Of a DNA stretch of 64,000 nucleotides, positions 23,348-35,535 are shown in pieces. Origin of the DNA: Paragonimus skrjabini miyazakii (taxonomy: Eukaryota; Platyhelminthes; Trematoda; Plagiorchiida; Troglotrematidae); assembly GCA_014338405.1 (NCBI GenBank), contig JTDE01000111.1, forward strand, positions 309,809 to 373,808. Direction: 5' to 3'. Position 1 is the first letter of the stretch. Each line of letters opens with the position of its first letter. Made by a program: the position numbers and the translations under genes. The notes under the pieces are model-generated. The model was given only the letters and a program-made list of their open reading frames with translations, had not been told where the DNA came from and searched no databases.

Positions 23348-24056
23348 GCAGATTTGATGTGCTAGCTGTCACATGAGGTGCAGTATTTTTTTCGACCTCG
23401 CACATCATCTTCCAACGTTCTTCAATCTCCTGTTTGAAGGTAATCAGTTGACTTAACGTCGTACTGTGTTCATCTTGGATTCTTTGCAAACAAAGTAGCA
23501 TTCGTGATATCTGTTCATCTTGCTCTGAAGCACCGGAAACTTTCCCACAGGCAGCAAGCTTGACTTCAGCTTGGAGCTCATTACATTTTGTAACTGCTTG
23601 CTCCCACTTGGTTCTTTCAGTTTTCAATTCAACAGTGATCTCTTGTTTCCAAACTAGTACATCTGCGATTGCCTGACGTATTGGGGTCACTAATTCGTTC
23701 ACTGTCTTTTCTAAATACTCTTTCAGTTCGCCCGTTTGAAGCGTCAACTTCTGGCTGTTGCTTGATGCCGTCTCACCTTGTTCAGATGCGGCTTCTGCTT
23801 TCAAAACTCGGTTTGCTGGCTCCTGTGTTGTTTGTGCTTTATTCAATTTGGCGTCTTCATTTTCTGGTGGGATGTTTGAACCCGACAGTTTGTTTGTAAT
23901 TGACGTCTTTTCCGAGTCTTCTTCATCATCTTCAGTATCCTCTTCTTCCTCCTCTTCTGAGTCTGTCTGTTCGTCTTCCTCGGTTTCTTCTGTCTCTGTT
24001 TCACTATCGTCATCCTCTTTGCTTTTCCCCGGCACTGTTTTATCAGCCCTCGACAT
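23348..24056 (-). CDS. First coding exon of an acidic coiled-coil protein
   Basis: An ATG at 24056, immediately preceded in frame by TGA and TAA, opens 236 codons. They end at a consensus donor (CTGC|GTAAGT, phase 1) after ASTSNLR. Residues 14-50 are almost pure Asp/Glu/Ser/Thr. About residues 105-220 have heptad-like spacing of Leu/Ile/Val with many Gln, Glu and Lys (KEYLEKTVNELVTPIRQ, LCLQRIQDEHSTTLSQLITF), as in a coiled coil. There is no signal peptide or membrane segment. It could be a scaffold, cytoskeletal or chromatin-associated protein; no family is recognised. Later exons should lie on the minus strand below 23.3 kb but could not be identified. The plus-strand frames over this region are shadows. 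Confidence 0.75.
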
Positions 24057-24059
24057 TTA

Positions 24060-26045
24060 TCAATTTTTTAACCAGTCTTATCGACCGTAGGCTGCAAATG
24101 CACTAATGCCTACATAATTCACAGCCAACAATTTATCCACTGGCCTTCAACATGCTATTGTTTAATTCAACGTATGAGAATCACAGAACACACCGTAACG
24201 TTGTCATGGCAATGTACGGGAATATTTTCATTTGGCTTATGAGGCTATATATTCCGTCTGGAGGAAATCTCTATAAACATGTCATTAAATTTAACGACCG
24301 ATAATTTCATAAATATAATGTTATATGCGTTAAATGCTTATCATATCACGTGTATCACGTTTCGTTCAATGAAGTAGTTCTGAGACAGAGACTCCGCCAA
24401 TGTGGTCACATATTTTCTCCCACAATGCTGGTTAAAGTTATCTTACGCCAGCATTCTTGAACCTAAATCACTGGCTACCAATATTATGGTTTGCAAAAAT
24501 GTTCAGCAAATCCAGCTTGAAAAATTATATCTCCAGATCACTTCGGCATTGTACTCTAAACTTACTTCAAACTTCCTTGTAAAGATCAGAAGTCTCAGTC
24601 TCATATTTGTCACCCACGTTTTAATAGTATACCTACCCGGCGTTTACGTTCCTGTTTGCCATACAAACGCAGGATACCAATCAAAAGCTTTGGAGGGATT
24701 GACTTTCAAGATTATCGTGGTAGAGCAAAGATATGCCTGACCTCTCATGATTGGCCTTACTCACGTGTTGCTCGTATCATACTGTAGAGAATTTTAGCGT
24801 ACTCCGTGGGTTTTGGTCAGGTTTTTTTTTCAGCTCACTTTTCATTGAATTTCTTACGCTCAAAATCTGACCTTCAGATTTGGAAATCACACAACGAGTT
24901 GTCCCCTTTCCAATCTTTCGAACACAGTCTCAGATGCACACAGGCATTACCAGCTCTCAGTATATTTTTTTAAATTTTATGACTACTGACACTAAACGGC
25001 CAGATGGGGACAGACCAGTGCGATCGAAGTCTAGGTGTTAGTGATTGCAATGAAGTCAACCAGTGGTTCCGAGAGGAAAAGCAATCAACAAACAGAATTC
25101 TCAGTATGATCTATAGAACTGTCAGGATATATATGGATAATGCCAATTTTGGCTAAAATCTTCGGATCACTGGAAAATCTTTCAGGATTATGAAACACCC
25201 TAAATATGCCTTTTTTTAATCATCTTGCGATCTTATTTGATCCAGGTAGAACATCATTCTGTTGTTTCTCCACTTTGGACTCGCCAGATCTCTGTTACAC
25301 ACTACATGCAACTTTTGGATCACCAGAATTCAGTGTAAACTCCGACCAGTTTTTGCCGGAATAGCTCACGTATATTGTTATCTAAAGGAACCCTTGGCAT
25401 ACTTGTGTCATCACCAAAGGTCATGGACGACTTAGTTCATTGTTTAACTCTGAGACAGAACTGCAAAAACGCGGCTACTTTGTACGGACGACGTTGGGAT
25501 ACTTTAACTTTGAAACGATGTGGCTACTAAAAGGACCACCAATATTTTTTTAAACAATGGTCGCTCCTGGTTACATTTAACTCAAGAAATATATTTTACA
25601 TTACCACGTTTAGTAACTTGGTAACCTGAACTCAAACTCGGTCTTGCGTACATCAAAGTGAACCTGATGGTTTGGAAGAGGTCACCAAAAGAATGACTCA
25701 CCATTAATGTTAATCATGTTCACATGCATGGGATGTTACTGCTACCTTTGTCTTACTGGAGTTTGCTGACGTTATTATTTGTTTCCTGACTCGAAGCAGA
25801 GCGTTTAATAACCATCAAGTAAACTGGTTTGGTGGGTCAAACAAAACTAATCGTAAAAACATATAAAATAGTTTGTCCCCTTCACAAATTTGAACAAAGT
25901 ATTAAAAAGACGGACAGTGGTGCATTTCGTATTGCCTCTCCAGTACCAAATAATAACAACCAGGAACATGTATATTACACTATTGAAGTGGGGGGGTGGG
26001 GGAATAACAAAGCAAATTAGGTGAAGAACAGCAACGCGAAACTAT
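24060..26045. other. Upstream region of the coiled-coil gene, no gene seen
   Basis: Contains the likely promoter of the minus-strand gene at 24056, but no core element can be assigned. A 112-codon plus frame (24402-24740) has random-looking composition. A coding-like plus patch at 25380-25530 (SSPKVMDDLVHCLTLRQNC) is unexplained. A G-rich run lies at 25988-26003. Confidence 0.3.
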
Positions 26046-26047
26046 TA

Positions 26048-26690
26048 AGTTCATGGAAGTCTAAGGCTTACATGTGATTGTTTTTGTACACGCAATGTTG
26101 ACTTGAGACGACTAATCGCGACTGCCTCAGCGAAACGCAGGAAACGCGGATTAGCGTGGCGCATTATAATCCTGAATGTTTATTCGGGATTAATCCGGTG
26201 ACCGGTGGCCAACATGTGTCTGGCGATAGACGAGGCCGGGAGTTTGCGTGATCCCGGGAAAACAATGCACATTGCGCAGTCACACCCTGAACCCATTTCA
26301 GATGTTAGTTTATCCTAGAATTCAAGCACCTATCGGTTCTGCCGATGTAACTATCGCCGCAGTTACATACAATTTGATAAATGCAGTGTGAGTTGGCCCT
26401 AATAGGTTGCTCTCCGTTTACTAAAAGTAACGGTAGCTTATGAGTTCGTTCAACGACTACGATTTTAGTCGCATTGTATGCTCGCTTAATGGAGGCGACG
26501 AGGCGTTTTGTTGTTAGAAGTGAAGAAGTGTCACCTTTGAAAGATAGTTCAAAGTAGACTATCTTCTTACCAACCGTGGAAACCGTGTACACTGCTACAC
26601 GTTGCTTGCTGTGTCTGTTGATAAATCTCAGCGGATACCGATTATCCCTAAGTTATTCTTGGAAATTCAATCAAGTTAATCGTAAGTCAA
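26048..26690 (-). mobile_element. Penelope-like element, linker and GIY-YIG endonuclease end, decayed
   Basis: Minus-strand translation gives NRYPLRFINRHSKQ at 26620-26670, then STVGKKIVYFELSFKGD. The GIY-YIG core follows (CIYQIVCNCGDSYIGRTDR) near 26320-26385. After a frameshift comes SIARHMLATGHRINPE, then ANPRFLRFAEAVAISRLK and RVQKQSHVSLRLP near 26050. This order (RT linker, then GIY-YIG nuclease, then C-terminal tail) defines Penelope-like retroelements. A TAA inside the linker-to-tail region and at least one frameshift make it non-functional. The RT body was not found upstream, so the copy is 5'-truncated. Confidence 0.88.
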
Positions 26691-26699
26691 CGTTAGCTA

Positions 26700-28300
26700 C
26701 TTACTTAAGCTTCCACCAATTTTTGTATTTTTCTTCAACTTATTCATCGGCCAGTCATCATGTTTGTGTTAGCACCATTAGAAACTAAAGCCAGCGTCGG
26801 AATTAAGGGTAATTAAGTGCCAGTGTGCAGATGGTTTATTGACAAATTGTTGACAGTCAATTTGAAAATCGGATGGACGTTAGTAACTTTTAATTTTTGC
26901 CATCTACTTGTCTCCATTGCTGCTTTGTTATTCTTGTTCCCGATAAGACAAAACCTACATCCCAGGTTTCACTCATTTTGTTTAAAATGAATCGCCTAAC
27001 ATATAATGTTCCTTCCTTACATTTGCTCTAGTAGCAGTCCTTCAGGATTGCGGAAGAACTTATGTATGTGGCCAAAATCACGAGTAATATAGCCAAAATT
27101 GTTTCAATTAACAACCAACAGCGTGAACACATGCTTCATTGAGTGCGTCAGGTTAAAATGAACGTCCACCAAAGCAACTTTGTTTTCCGTCGAAAACCCG
27201 ACAAATGTGAGTGGAATGCTGAGATTATAACCAACTCAGATAAGTTAATTTTGTGGACTTCTCCAAGATTTGTAGGTCAGTTATACGCATGCGCTCTGTA
27301 CTGTGTTACGAAAGCTATATTGTTCAAGTATGCCTCTTAAGTCAGAAAAGTACACGTGTATTTACGAAGGCAAGAGTATAGTAATGTGAAACGATTTTTG
27401 ATAAATCTGATGTTGTCAGTGTCGTAAATTTTGACTCAATCAAAGTGTAACTTTATGCGTTAGTTTTCTGCGCACCAATGGGATGACGGTATTCGAAAGA
27501 ATATGCGAAGTAAATGGTGGCTTGCTGTATATGTTATCCAGGTTGGGAATCAGGTGAAACGTTCAACTATTTCCTTCTGATTGCGTGCGATCTCCCGTAC
27601 AATATTCACTAGCAACAGAAATGAAATTCAGCTGACTGTTATTTAGTTCATAATGGCAAAGATCGCACTGGATTTTGATATCAACCTCCGTAGAGGTGAC
27701 ACACCCATGTCTCATAGTAATATCGATGGAAATAAAATCACTTATTGCACAAAAATTTTACTTGAACAAGACACGTCTTATCCATTTCTGTGGACGATTG
27801 CATCGTCAAAGCTAGCTTTGTTTTGTGTCGACCAAAAGAATATGCCTGATTGGTATGTAGTGTTGTAGAGTGAAAACCTTAGTGCTCTCCACTTCAGAAG
27901 ATAGATGGACACTGTGACGTTGGAAACAGCAATAGTTAAAAAGCTGCTACTTGCAATAATTACGGTTCATTCTTAACTCACCTTCTGGAAACAGGAGCTC
28001 TAACAACAGGGTACCTCACCTAGGGGTCGCGGTCTGTACTAAAGCTCTACTGGATGTCGGACGACCTCATTAACCGGGATATACATATCATATATACGGT
28101 ATTTTCTATCCTGTCTATCCTGGCAGGATTTTGTTGGGCATAAAAAGACCGCGTTTGCTGACCCAAGTCATGTTGCCCGAAACGGTAGAGGGTCGAAGGC
28201 TAAGTATTTATTTCTCCGTTTTCTTTCAAACGTCTAGGAGCTTGCTGCTCACTTTCCGGTTGGATGCGTATTTTTCTGCTAACCATCAGGCTGCCTAAAC
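26700..28300. other. Non-coding stretch with scattered exon-like fragments
   Basis: At 27154-27208 a short plus frame (VKMNVHQSNFVFRRKPDK) sits between CGTCAG and a GTGAGT donor. A plus frame at 27653-27868 is open but unrecognised. GC-richer sequence at 28000-28290 looks repeat-derived. Confidence 0.25.
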
Positions 28301-28774
28301 TTATTGGTACGGAAAACAGTGTGTCTCAGTTTGTATAGCTAAACCTGCCGAACTGTCACAGAACGCGTCAGTATATCGGTCACTGAAGTGGGAAGTGGCA
28401 GTCGGTGGTATATCTCTAGTGTTGGGCGAACCAAAGACAAACCTTGGACATGGTATTTGTAAGCCGTCACAAGAGCTGGCGACGGTCCGTCTAGGTTCGC
28501 ATAACGTACTGTTCTGTAACAAGGTCACAAAACTGAGAAACAACTCAGGGGAACTAGAGGTTTTGCGACAGAACGCTGTATCCTCACGGCGCAGCTCTCT
28601 AATAGTGCAACAAATTTTAATGTGCAGTGTGTGCTCGATCAGAGTAGATCTTCTTACTCGAAATCTATGAGATGTTTTGGATTCTACACACAGTTGCTGG
28701 ATGCTTGCAGTCGGGTCCTTCCTATGTTCACGTGAAAGCGAGGCGACTGCTCCATCTATTGTTGCGTGATCCAA
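28301..28774 (-). other. Long open frame, unidentified
   Basis: A 157-codon minus frame, long for this AT-rich region, rich in Ser, Thr and Arg (ASLSREHRKDPTASIQQLC near the start, FVFGSPNTRDIPPTATSHF near the end). The plus strand is also open for 91 codons. It lacks convincing splice sites and may be a relic of a mobile element. No family is recognised. Confidence 0.3.
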
Positions 28775-29580
28775 TACTGCAAGGAGTGTGCAGTATACTT
28801 TAAGGATTTTTGTACGCTAGCAGCAGGTTCTTTCGTAACTTGTCACAAGTAACTTCAGGGATAGGGGACCAAATTTTATAGAAACTCCCTAGGAACTCTT
28901 GCGATCTAACGCTTTTTGGACTACCATGCTATGCACGGCCAAGAGGAGCTTTACCAAATGCAAGTCATTCTTTGTCCTGAAATGATCTATAGCTTCCACT
29001 TGACTCAGGATGACTCAGATTGGATGGTACGCATGACTGAAAAATAATCAAAGTTTTCGACATGAATATTCATTGCATTGGGGCGATCGATGTATTATTA
29101 AACAGCAGCTGCAGGTCAGCCTAAAAGAGTTCGTTGTCCATCTCATAGATAGAATTTACTGGCTATTTGTGTATAGGAATCCTGTTGTTCTTGCAACCGT
29201 TCTGCATGAACTTTGAAGTGACTGAATGCGCAGCAAAATTATACCGCTGACTGCTGTCGTAGAAGGGCGGAAACCACCCGTCATAAAAGGAGCAATTTGG
29301 CAGTCCGTTTTTCAGACTCTACTACAAAGACTTGCATGTCTGTAGGCCGAGGATACCAAATTCATTGGGTTAAGAAGAAATTAATTTATCGTCTTATCTC
29401 AGATTCTCGCTTTAAATCTTTTCGTTAGATTGTTACGTTGACTACCTTAGTTCAATAATATATCGTTTACGGTCGATTATTGCTTTACAAACAGCAGGAA
29501 AGCTATAGGAATAATGATATAGACACGAGTTGTTTGGCAATTTAGGAAGAATACGCGTTTCAGTCGTTTCAGTGTTACAG

Positions 29581-29706
29581 AAGCAAGCACAATGTGTAGT
29601 CCAAAATTTGCAGCTTTTGTTACGAGATACACACAACTTCACACCAAGAACATCAACTCAGTTTGGTCAAGAATTAACACTTCTACTATTCTGTTTGCAT
29701 ATTCAG
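29581..29706 (+). CDS. Plausible internal exon, unidentified protein
   Basis: 42 codons bounded by an acceptor (TTTCAGTGTTACAG) and a donor (CATATTCAG|GTGGGA), both in phase 0. The translation (QCVVQNLQLLLRDTHNFTPR, then QFGQELTLLLFCLHIQ) is helix-like and protein-like. A phase-0 cassette with both splice signals is unlikely by chance, but no partner exon could be joined and no family is recognised. Confidence 0.4.
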
Positions 29707-29809
29707 GTGGGAAATGTGCCTGATAAGCGATTACTCTGTATATCTTTGCTGAATACTTGTTTGGATTTTTGCGACAGTGTGAATGGAACTTCAATAATAA
29801 ATAGTTAAT

Positions 29810-31550
29810 TAAAAGTTAAGCAAACATTGTGTCTCAAAAACATGCAACAGTTGACGAACTTTTGTGTTTAGAGCACAAACACAACCACCAGAAGGACAAT
29901 GAAAATAACTAAATAATAGTCTGTGCTAGGCTACAAACTTTTCAGTCGTTTTAATGTCTTATAATAAGGCACTATTGCTATGGTGATGCTTTGTTGAAAT
30001 CGCAAGTCCATTTGATTCAGAAAAAATATTAAGTGAAAATATACTACTTATGAATGACCTGAAAAATATCTATGATCAGTAATGACACATCTTCATGCGT
30101 AGTACCCTTGCGAGGTATCAGAAAGTTGAGTGTATTTTCTGTAATGAGATTGGAATGAAGCGGCTTCCTGGTTGGTGAAGATCCAGTCAATCAGAGTTCA
30201 CGCGCAAGCTGTTGCAGACGAAATTGTGGTCTGTCAGCCTCAGCCACTCAAAAACAGCGATCAGCAGCGGATTAAATGTGTATCAGATTCAAACGACTGG
30301 GGTACTCGATGTAAGGTCGTGGAAGGTTGCAACAAACCGGCCAATAAAGACACGAGAACGCCTGTTAACCAACAGCAGTCGTAAATACTATTGTTCCTTC
30401 CTAGAAAGGTGATGCGTTTTCCAATAAATTAAGATCGCTTAGTGCAGCCAAGGCTGCTGTCCCTTTGGTTTTCTCTATCCGGTAGCTCGACATGTGACAA
30501 CTGCTGGTGATCCTTCCTTGAGTTTAAGCCGAAAGCAAGTCTTTTCGAAACATACCGCTTTTGGTGACACACATGAACACCGGTATCACGTGAGTATGTT
30601 CTGTGGGACAAACTATTTCATAGATGAATGTCATCCATCATGCATTAGGTGCACGCAAATGATCGGCTTTGTTTGGTCCAGTTAATTTAACAACAAGTAC
30701 GCTCAAGCAAATCCGTTCAGCAAAGGTCGCAACCATAAAGTTTTGGTACGAGCCATTCGCAGACCTAAGTTGTACATTGAAAAACTGTTTCATAATAGTG
30801 TATCAGTGTGTGTGCATATATTCTCAAATTTTTCAATCGTCCATGGAGAACACTAACGTCTTTGCGATATTATTCAGTGTGTTTATTAGCCTACATTTCT
30901 ATTTAAAAAACCAAGCTTTTTGTTCTGCGACGGTTCTATACAGATTTTAATTGTAGGCATCAACTGCTACATTTCAGCCAAGCTTATAAATCGGCCAGTC
31001 GTGTAATGGATTCATGACCTAACCTACTTGGCAAGGAGGTCTGGGTTACATTTTGTGCTACTTTTGAATGTTCTAATCAGCGATTGCAGCTCAGGGAATT
31101 ATTAGCAGTTTTCTTTACATCAAAAAGACATCAGTGAAGTATTATTTGACTCAGTCCAAATGCGATGCTTTGAGGAAGCAAAATACACCAAAGAAAATGA
31201 AGAAATTATTCCAGACTATGTGTTGGACTTTAGTGATTAACTGGGTGCATAGTATGTCGTCGTATATGATTGAGGCTCAAAAGGTAATAACGCAAATTCC
31301 TGACTACTTATCAGTAGTTCCAAATATTATCTATTTTTGGACGAGTATTCATTTCTGGTATTTATCTTACTTCCTTTTTTAATAATTCGTTCATGAGTTT
31401 TCGTTCCACTTTCGGTCTAGCACAATTTTGTTTCTTAAAAATGCGAGACAGGATGTGTGAAGGTCTTCATGAAACGCTTGGTAAAATTGGATGAGTTATG
31501 AAAACAGTTTTCTCGTTACCAAATAAAATGATTGTGTCTTCAGTCATAGT
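29810..31550. other. Stretch with two overlapping coding-like frames at 30.2 kb
   Basis: At 30172-30412 two plus frames are open together (VADEIVVCQPQPLKNSDQQR in one). The minus strand is also protein-like there (LLLVNRRSRVFIGRFVATFH). This looks like a mobile-element relic rather than a host gene. The rest is AT-rich with no supported frame. Confidence 0.25.
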
Positions 31551-31553
31551 TGA

Positions 31554-31901
31554 TCAGCTCAAACGATAAGTAACTGCGAACTGCATTTTGCCAATCGAAA
31601 CTGTACCAGACGTCAACTGCGCTTCAAATCACGATACAGGGTCCAAGCTAGTCTGAACAATATCAAATATTCGCTCAAATTTTGCGGATTAACCGCTCAT
31701 TCTGAGTTGTGTAACGATGAGGCTAAATTTATTGCTAAAGAAGAACGAGAGAATAATGGTAATAACTTAGCAGCTGCACATATGTCGTTGCTATCTGTCA
31801 CCACTTGCAATAGTAGAATATTTCATTATCCCAGAAAGCTCGACCTAACCAAATGTAAATCACCATTTATACGGATACTTTTGCAAGTAGTAAGGGATTA
31901 A
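31554..31901 (+). other. Open frame, 115 codons, unidentified
   Basis: One plus frame stays open from just after a TGA at 31551 to a TAA at 31899 (RRQLRFKSRYRVQASLNN, then EAKFIAKEERENNGNN). The first in-frame ATG is well inside the frame, so it would have to be an exon. The acceptor is unclear and the donor (CAA|GTAGTA) is weak. Confidence 0.25.
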
Positions 31902-33765
31902 GCATATCTGTAATGTTTATCATTGTTTAAAATGAGTGTACTCATTTAGATCTTCTATTACTTGGTATGCTATGGTTAAACCTGGAAGTGTTGAAAAACT
32001 GCTTGCAAATTAGAACTACTTGTAATCCTCAAAAATAATATTCATTCAAAAGTGAGTGGATGTGTTAACTCAAAAGCTATTAGGGTTATCACTGCACACT
32101 CTATTGAACCAAGACTATTTCTTCATGACCTTTTGAGATAATGTCTGAAACAAAGAAAAGTGTTGTTTGTTTATTGAATAACATATGCGAAATAAATGGA
32201 CCTCGGAGCCCACATATCCGTTACCAAGTGTAAGGTTTAGAAGCTAACCACACTGGAAGACCAGATAACTGAAGTCTCCTAAAGGTCGGCTGACTGAATT
32301 GAGGTATCTCCATAAAACTACGTTTCCTACTGATTAGTTTATTCCACGATTGCCATCTTGACATGTGTCAGGGGCGTTTTCATTAGTGACGGGCGAGCGT
32401 TACAACCCTTACTGTGGGCCACGGTGTACAGAAACCATCACCTTTAGCATGTTCATATCTGTTCATATCTGGTCTATTCTGATTGTACAGTTCTAAATTT
32501 CGATTTACAGATGGGAACTCACGAACTGTCTAACTATCCCAATATTTGGAGGTAATAATGTCTTTGCTAGTTTGTTATGCCTGCAACACAACAACTGCCC
32601 CTCATCTAATGGTCCTTACAATGTTAGTTCCACGTATATTTTACCACCAAAAAGTGGTTTACTAAAGATTGTTTCAGTGACACTTTAAACAAACCATAAC
32701 AAGCTTGGAGTAGGTGATTCTTATCTAGTAGTCCCGAGTTCTGAAACTTTGGTTGGATAGACACTCCCATAGTAATGGACATACAGTTCTTAAACTATAA
32801 GTTCACTATCTTTGCACTCACTTATTTTTCATGATGGCCTCTTTATAGCTACCACTAAGTATCACAACTTACATGCCTGACAGATAAAGATAACCTTAAA
32901 CAAAGTCATTAATTTGAACATTGGAGATAAATATGGTACAAAGTAAAATAATTGCCTGACTATAAAATCTAATATAAAAGACCATTGGGAGCAATGTGTA
33001 AATCTACTTTGAGCTCTGATTGAGTCTATAATGTCTCCTACGGTAATTGAGAGCAGGATGCATTTATATTTTTGAAACCAGTTGGGAAATTTTTGATGGG
33101 TAACACTACATTACACGGGAATAAAATGCAAGTACTACTCAAGCTTCACAGTACGCACGAATTTTACTTATACAGTTAAACAATCGCAATAAACTCAGCT
33201 TATCAATCCCGATTTAGACGAACATTACATCACAACGTGATAACGTTATGCTCAAACCTGGATAGCCTGGTTTTTACTTGGAACCCTTTAAAAGCTTGCT
33301 TTCATATAGTAAATACAAAACGTTGCAATGTAAATTACCGTCTCCTGGCTGGAGCCACATACTGTTTCAGTATGCTCTCAATGGGTCGTATTTATCAGGC
33401 CCTTGGTTTATGGTTGCTTGCCACTATTCTCCGCTCCAGGTTGTCGACATGGCAAGTTTCTCAAATAAACAATGCTTTCCAACCTATGAATTCTTTTACT
33501 CGTGAAACAATGGTAATTTTATTCTGCTGCTCATTCCTGCCTCATACACGGTGCAGTACATTAAAAAAAAATGTAGTCTGACTAAGAACTCATAATTCCC
33601 TTTTCAGTAACAAAACGGCCGACAAACATCACGCAGAGCCATCATCTACACGTATTTGAACACCTTGTCACAAAATATGTGAAATAGTCGAAAAAAAGTA
33701 TTTTTATGTAAGTGCTGTGTCTATTAGATATTTCCGCTCGGTTCATTTTACTTTGTCTGTAACCT
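31902..33765. other. AT-rich stretch with one weak exon candidate
   Basis: At about 33440-33515 a plus frame (WQVSQINNAFQPMNSFTRE) follows a pyrimidine-rich acceptor (TATTCTCCGCTCCAG) and ends at ATG|GTAATT. It is unsupported by neighbours. Nothing else is seen. Confidence 0.2.
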
Positions 33766-33769
33766 CTCA

Positions 33770-34165
33770 TTGAAACACAGCCCCTGCAATCCGTTTTTGC
33801 CTACTGCTATACATTTTACGAGTTTCAGAAATTCTCCTCGTTGTGACCGCAAAAGAAACCTGACCTAAGAATTCGCTCATTGCACAAACTCCCGTACAGA
33901 TCATGTCAAAAATTAAACCACAAAAGCCTACACTCATCTGCATGGCAGACATGTATCCACATACATCGGGTGATAGTACTTTGTCATTCGCCTTGGTGGA
34001 GGTTCTCACACCGCGCGTATACACTATTCCGATAGACCCTTCTTGTCCGTCGTCTTCCTGTCGTTCGGAGCTTGCCCTTCTGTTCTTGAATGTCGCCTGT
34101 TGGTAACACACTACTTGTGAGTAGTATACTGCTCACAACGAAACTGCCTGTCATACAACACCTTC
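33770..34165 (-). repeat. Dispersed repeat family, copy B (partner at 7520-7870)
   Basis: Diverged copy of the repeat at 7520-7870. The minus frame (33767-34111, 114 codons) reads VLSPDVCGYMSA and GQVSFAVT where copy A reads VLSPNVCECMSG and GQASFTVT. Copy B has about 10 extra residues between the two blocks. The palindrome at 34115-34138 has one mismatch relative to the perfect version in copy A. Confidence 0.7.
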
Positions 34166-34169
34166 ATGA

Positions 34170-35028
34170 AGGAAATAAGTCCCATCGGACGTGTATTAAC
34201 TTAAGACCTGAAAAAATGATTCACACCGACATAAAATTTTGTCACGCCCTGCCAAGACAAGTTATTCCTACATTTTTATTAAATATGAGAATTCCGCAAT
34301 GTCACATGAACGACTGCGCTGGGGAAAAAATTACTGGTAAAATTGTGAGAAAATTTCTTTGACAGAACAAGTACAAAGGCATAGTCAAATGATGGAACGA
34401 AGAAATTCAGTGAACATTCTGGATTCCGTTGGAAATAACTAATGTAGATTCACACTATCTGTTTTCTGCTTTCTGTCTGAACCCAGCTGGACAGTGCACA
34501 AGTATATCAACACTCATTTATTCACTTACAAAGTTTGCATGTGCGTGATAAATTAATGTTTGTTTAAAACCATATAACAGTGTATTGGATACGCTTGTAA
34601 AGGATACGTGGGTGTCCATTAAAAATCATCAAATATGTTTTGATCAATCGAAAATTATACGTCAAAGAATTGGGTTGATTGACAGCAAACCGCAACACAA
34701 TTGTTTCCCTGATTCGAAAACCAAAGTATCAGATGTTTATTGAGTACTTGTTTTTGTTAACATGAACCAGAAGCTTCATATGACTTTGTGTAAACGACCC
34801 ATCAAAATGTTGACATAAAGTGACTTATGAAAACCCTGAACTGAATTCATTTACCATTGGTATACAGGTTTTTAAAAATATCAGTTTTTGACGGATAATG
34901 CATCAACTGGATAAACAATAATCTCTTTAAATGAAACCTCTACTCTATTTGGCAGAATCCCAACAAACCAATAGAGAACGATATCCGGTTACTTACGAAT
35001 ATATGTCGACAAAATTCCTCATACATGA
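34170..35028. other. Region beyond the 3' end of uridine phosphorylase, no gene seen
   Basis: AT-rich, without coding-like frames. It separates repeat copy B from the 3' end of the minus-strand UPP gene. Confidence 0.4.
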
Positions 35029-35034
35029 TTTATT
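35029..35034 (-). terminator. Candidate polyadenylation signal of the UPP gene
   Basis: Minus-strand AATAAA (plus TTTATT), about 330 bases downstream of the UPP stop codon. It fits the gene's orientation, but such hexamers are common in AT-rich DNA. Confidence 0.35.
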
Positions 35035-35365
35035 GAAATTAATATCGCAGTAGTACTCCTGTAGAACATAAAAACGGAATGCATAATTGTGCACGGTAAA
35101 CAATGTAACGGAAAGTTAGAAAAAATATCTGGCCAGCTGCACGGTTATTCCCAAAAATGGATGTGCGCAACCATTTAAATGAAGAAATCAGTCGCAACAA
35201 TAACAACAAATGAAACGGAGTGAAGTAACACAAAAGTGTAACAAAGAAACAACGGAAACGTAACGTAGGTTTTCAGCAAGTAAATATTAGAAAATATTTT
35301 GTTGTTTCACGGTCGGACACAACAGCTACCTATGTCGTTTCAAAGAAAGCTAATGAGCTAGGTTG

Positions 35366-35535
35366 TCATCTTGTTGCCGACCCATCCGATGACGAGTTGT
35401 AGAGAGCATTGTGCTTCTGCAAAAACAGGGTTACCAGTTTTCCAGGTAGTTGCTGCATTCGGTCATAGTCATCGGGCGTATGATTTACCTGGTCCCCAGA
35501 CAATCGGTCAACCAACGTAACACAAACCACCGCAG
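35366..35535 (-). CDS. UPP: UPP exon 7 (stop codon)
   Basis: 170 bases after TTTATACAG, completing the split Ala codon. It reads AAVVCVTLVDRLSGDQVNH and ends SSDGSATR-TGA. The tail after Leu291 is serine-rich and looks species-specific. Confidence 0.93.

Noticed and set aside
23669..24106. Three plus-strand frames opposite the acidic exon
   Set aside because: Ser/Leu-rich shadows produced by the Asp/Glu-rich minus-strand coding sequence.
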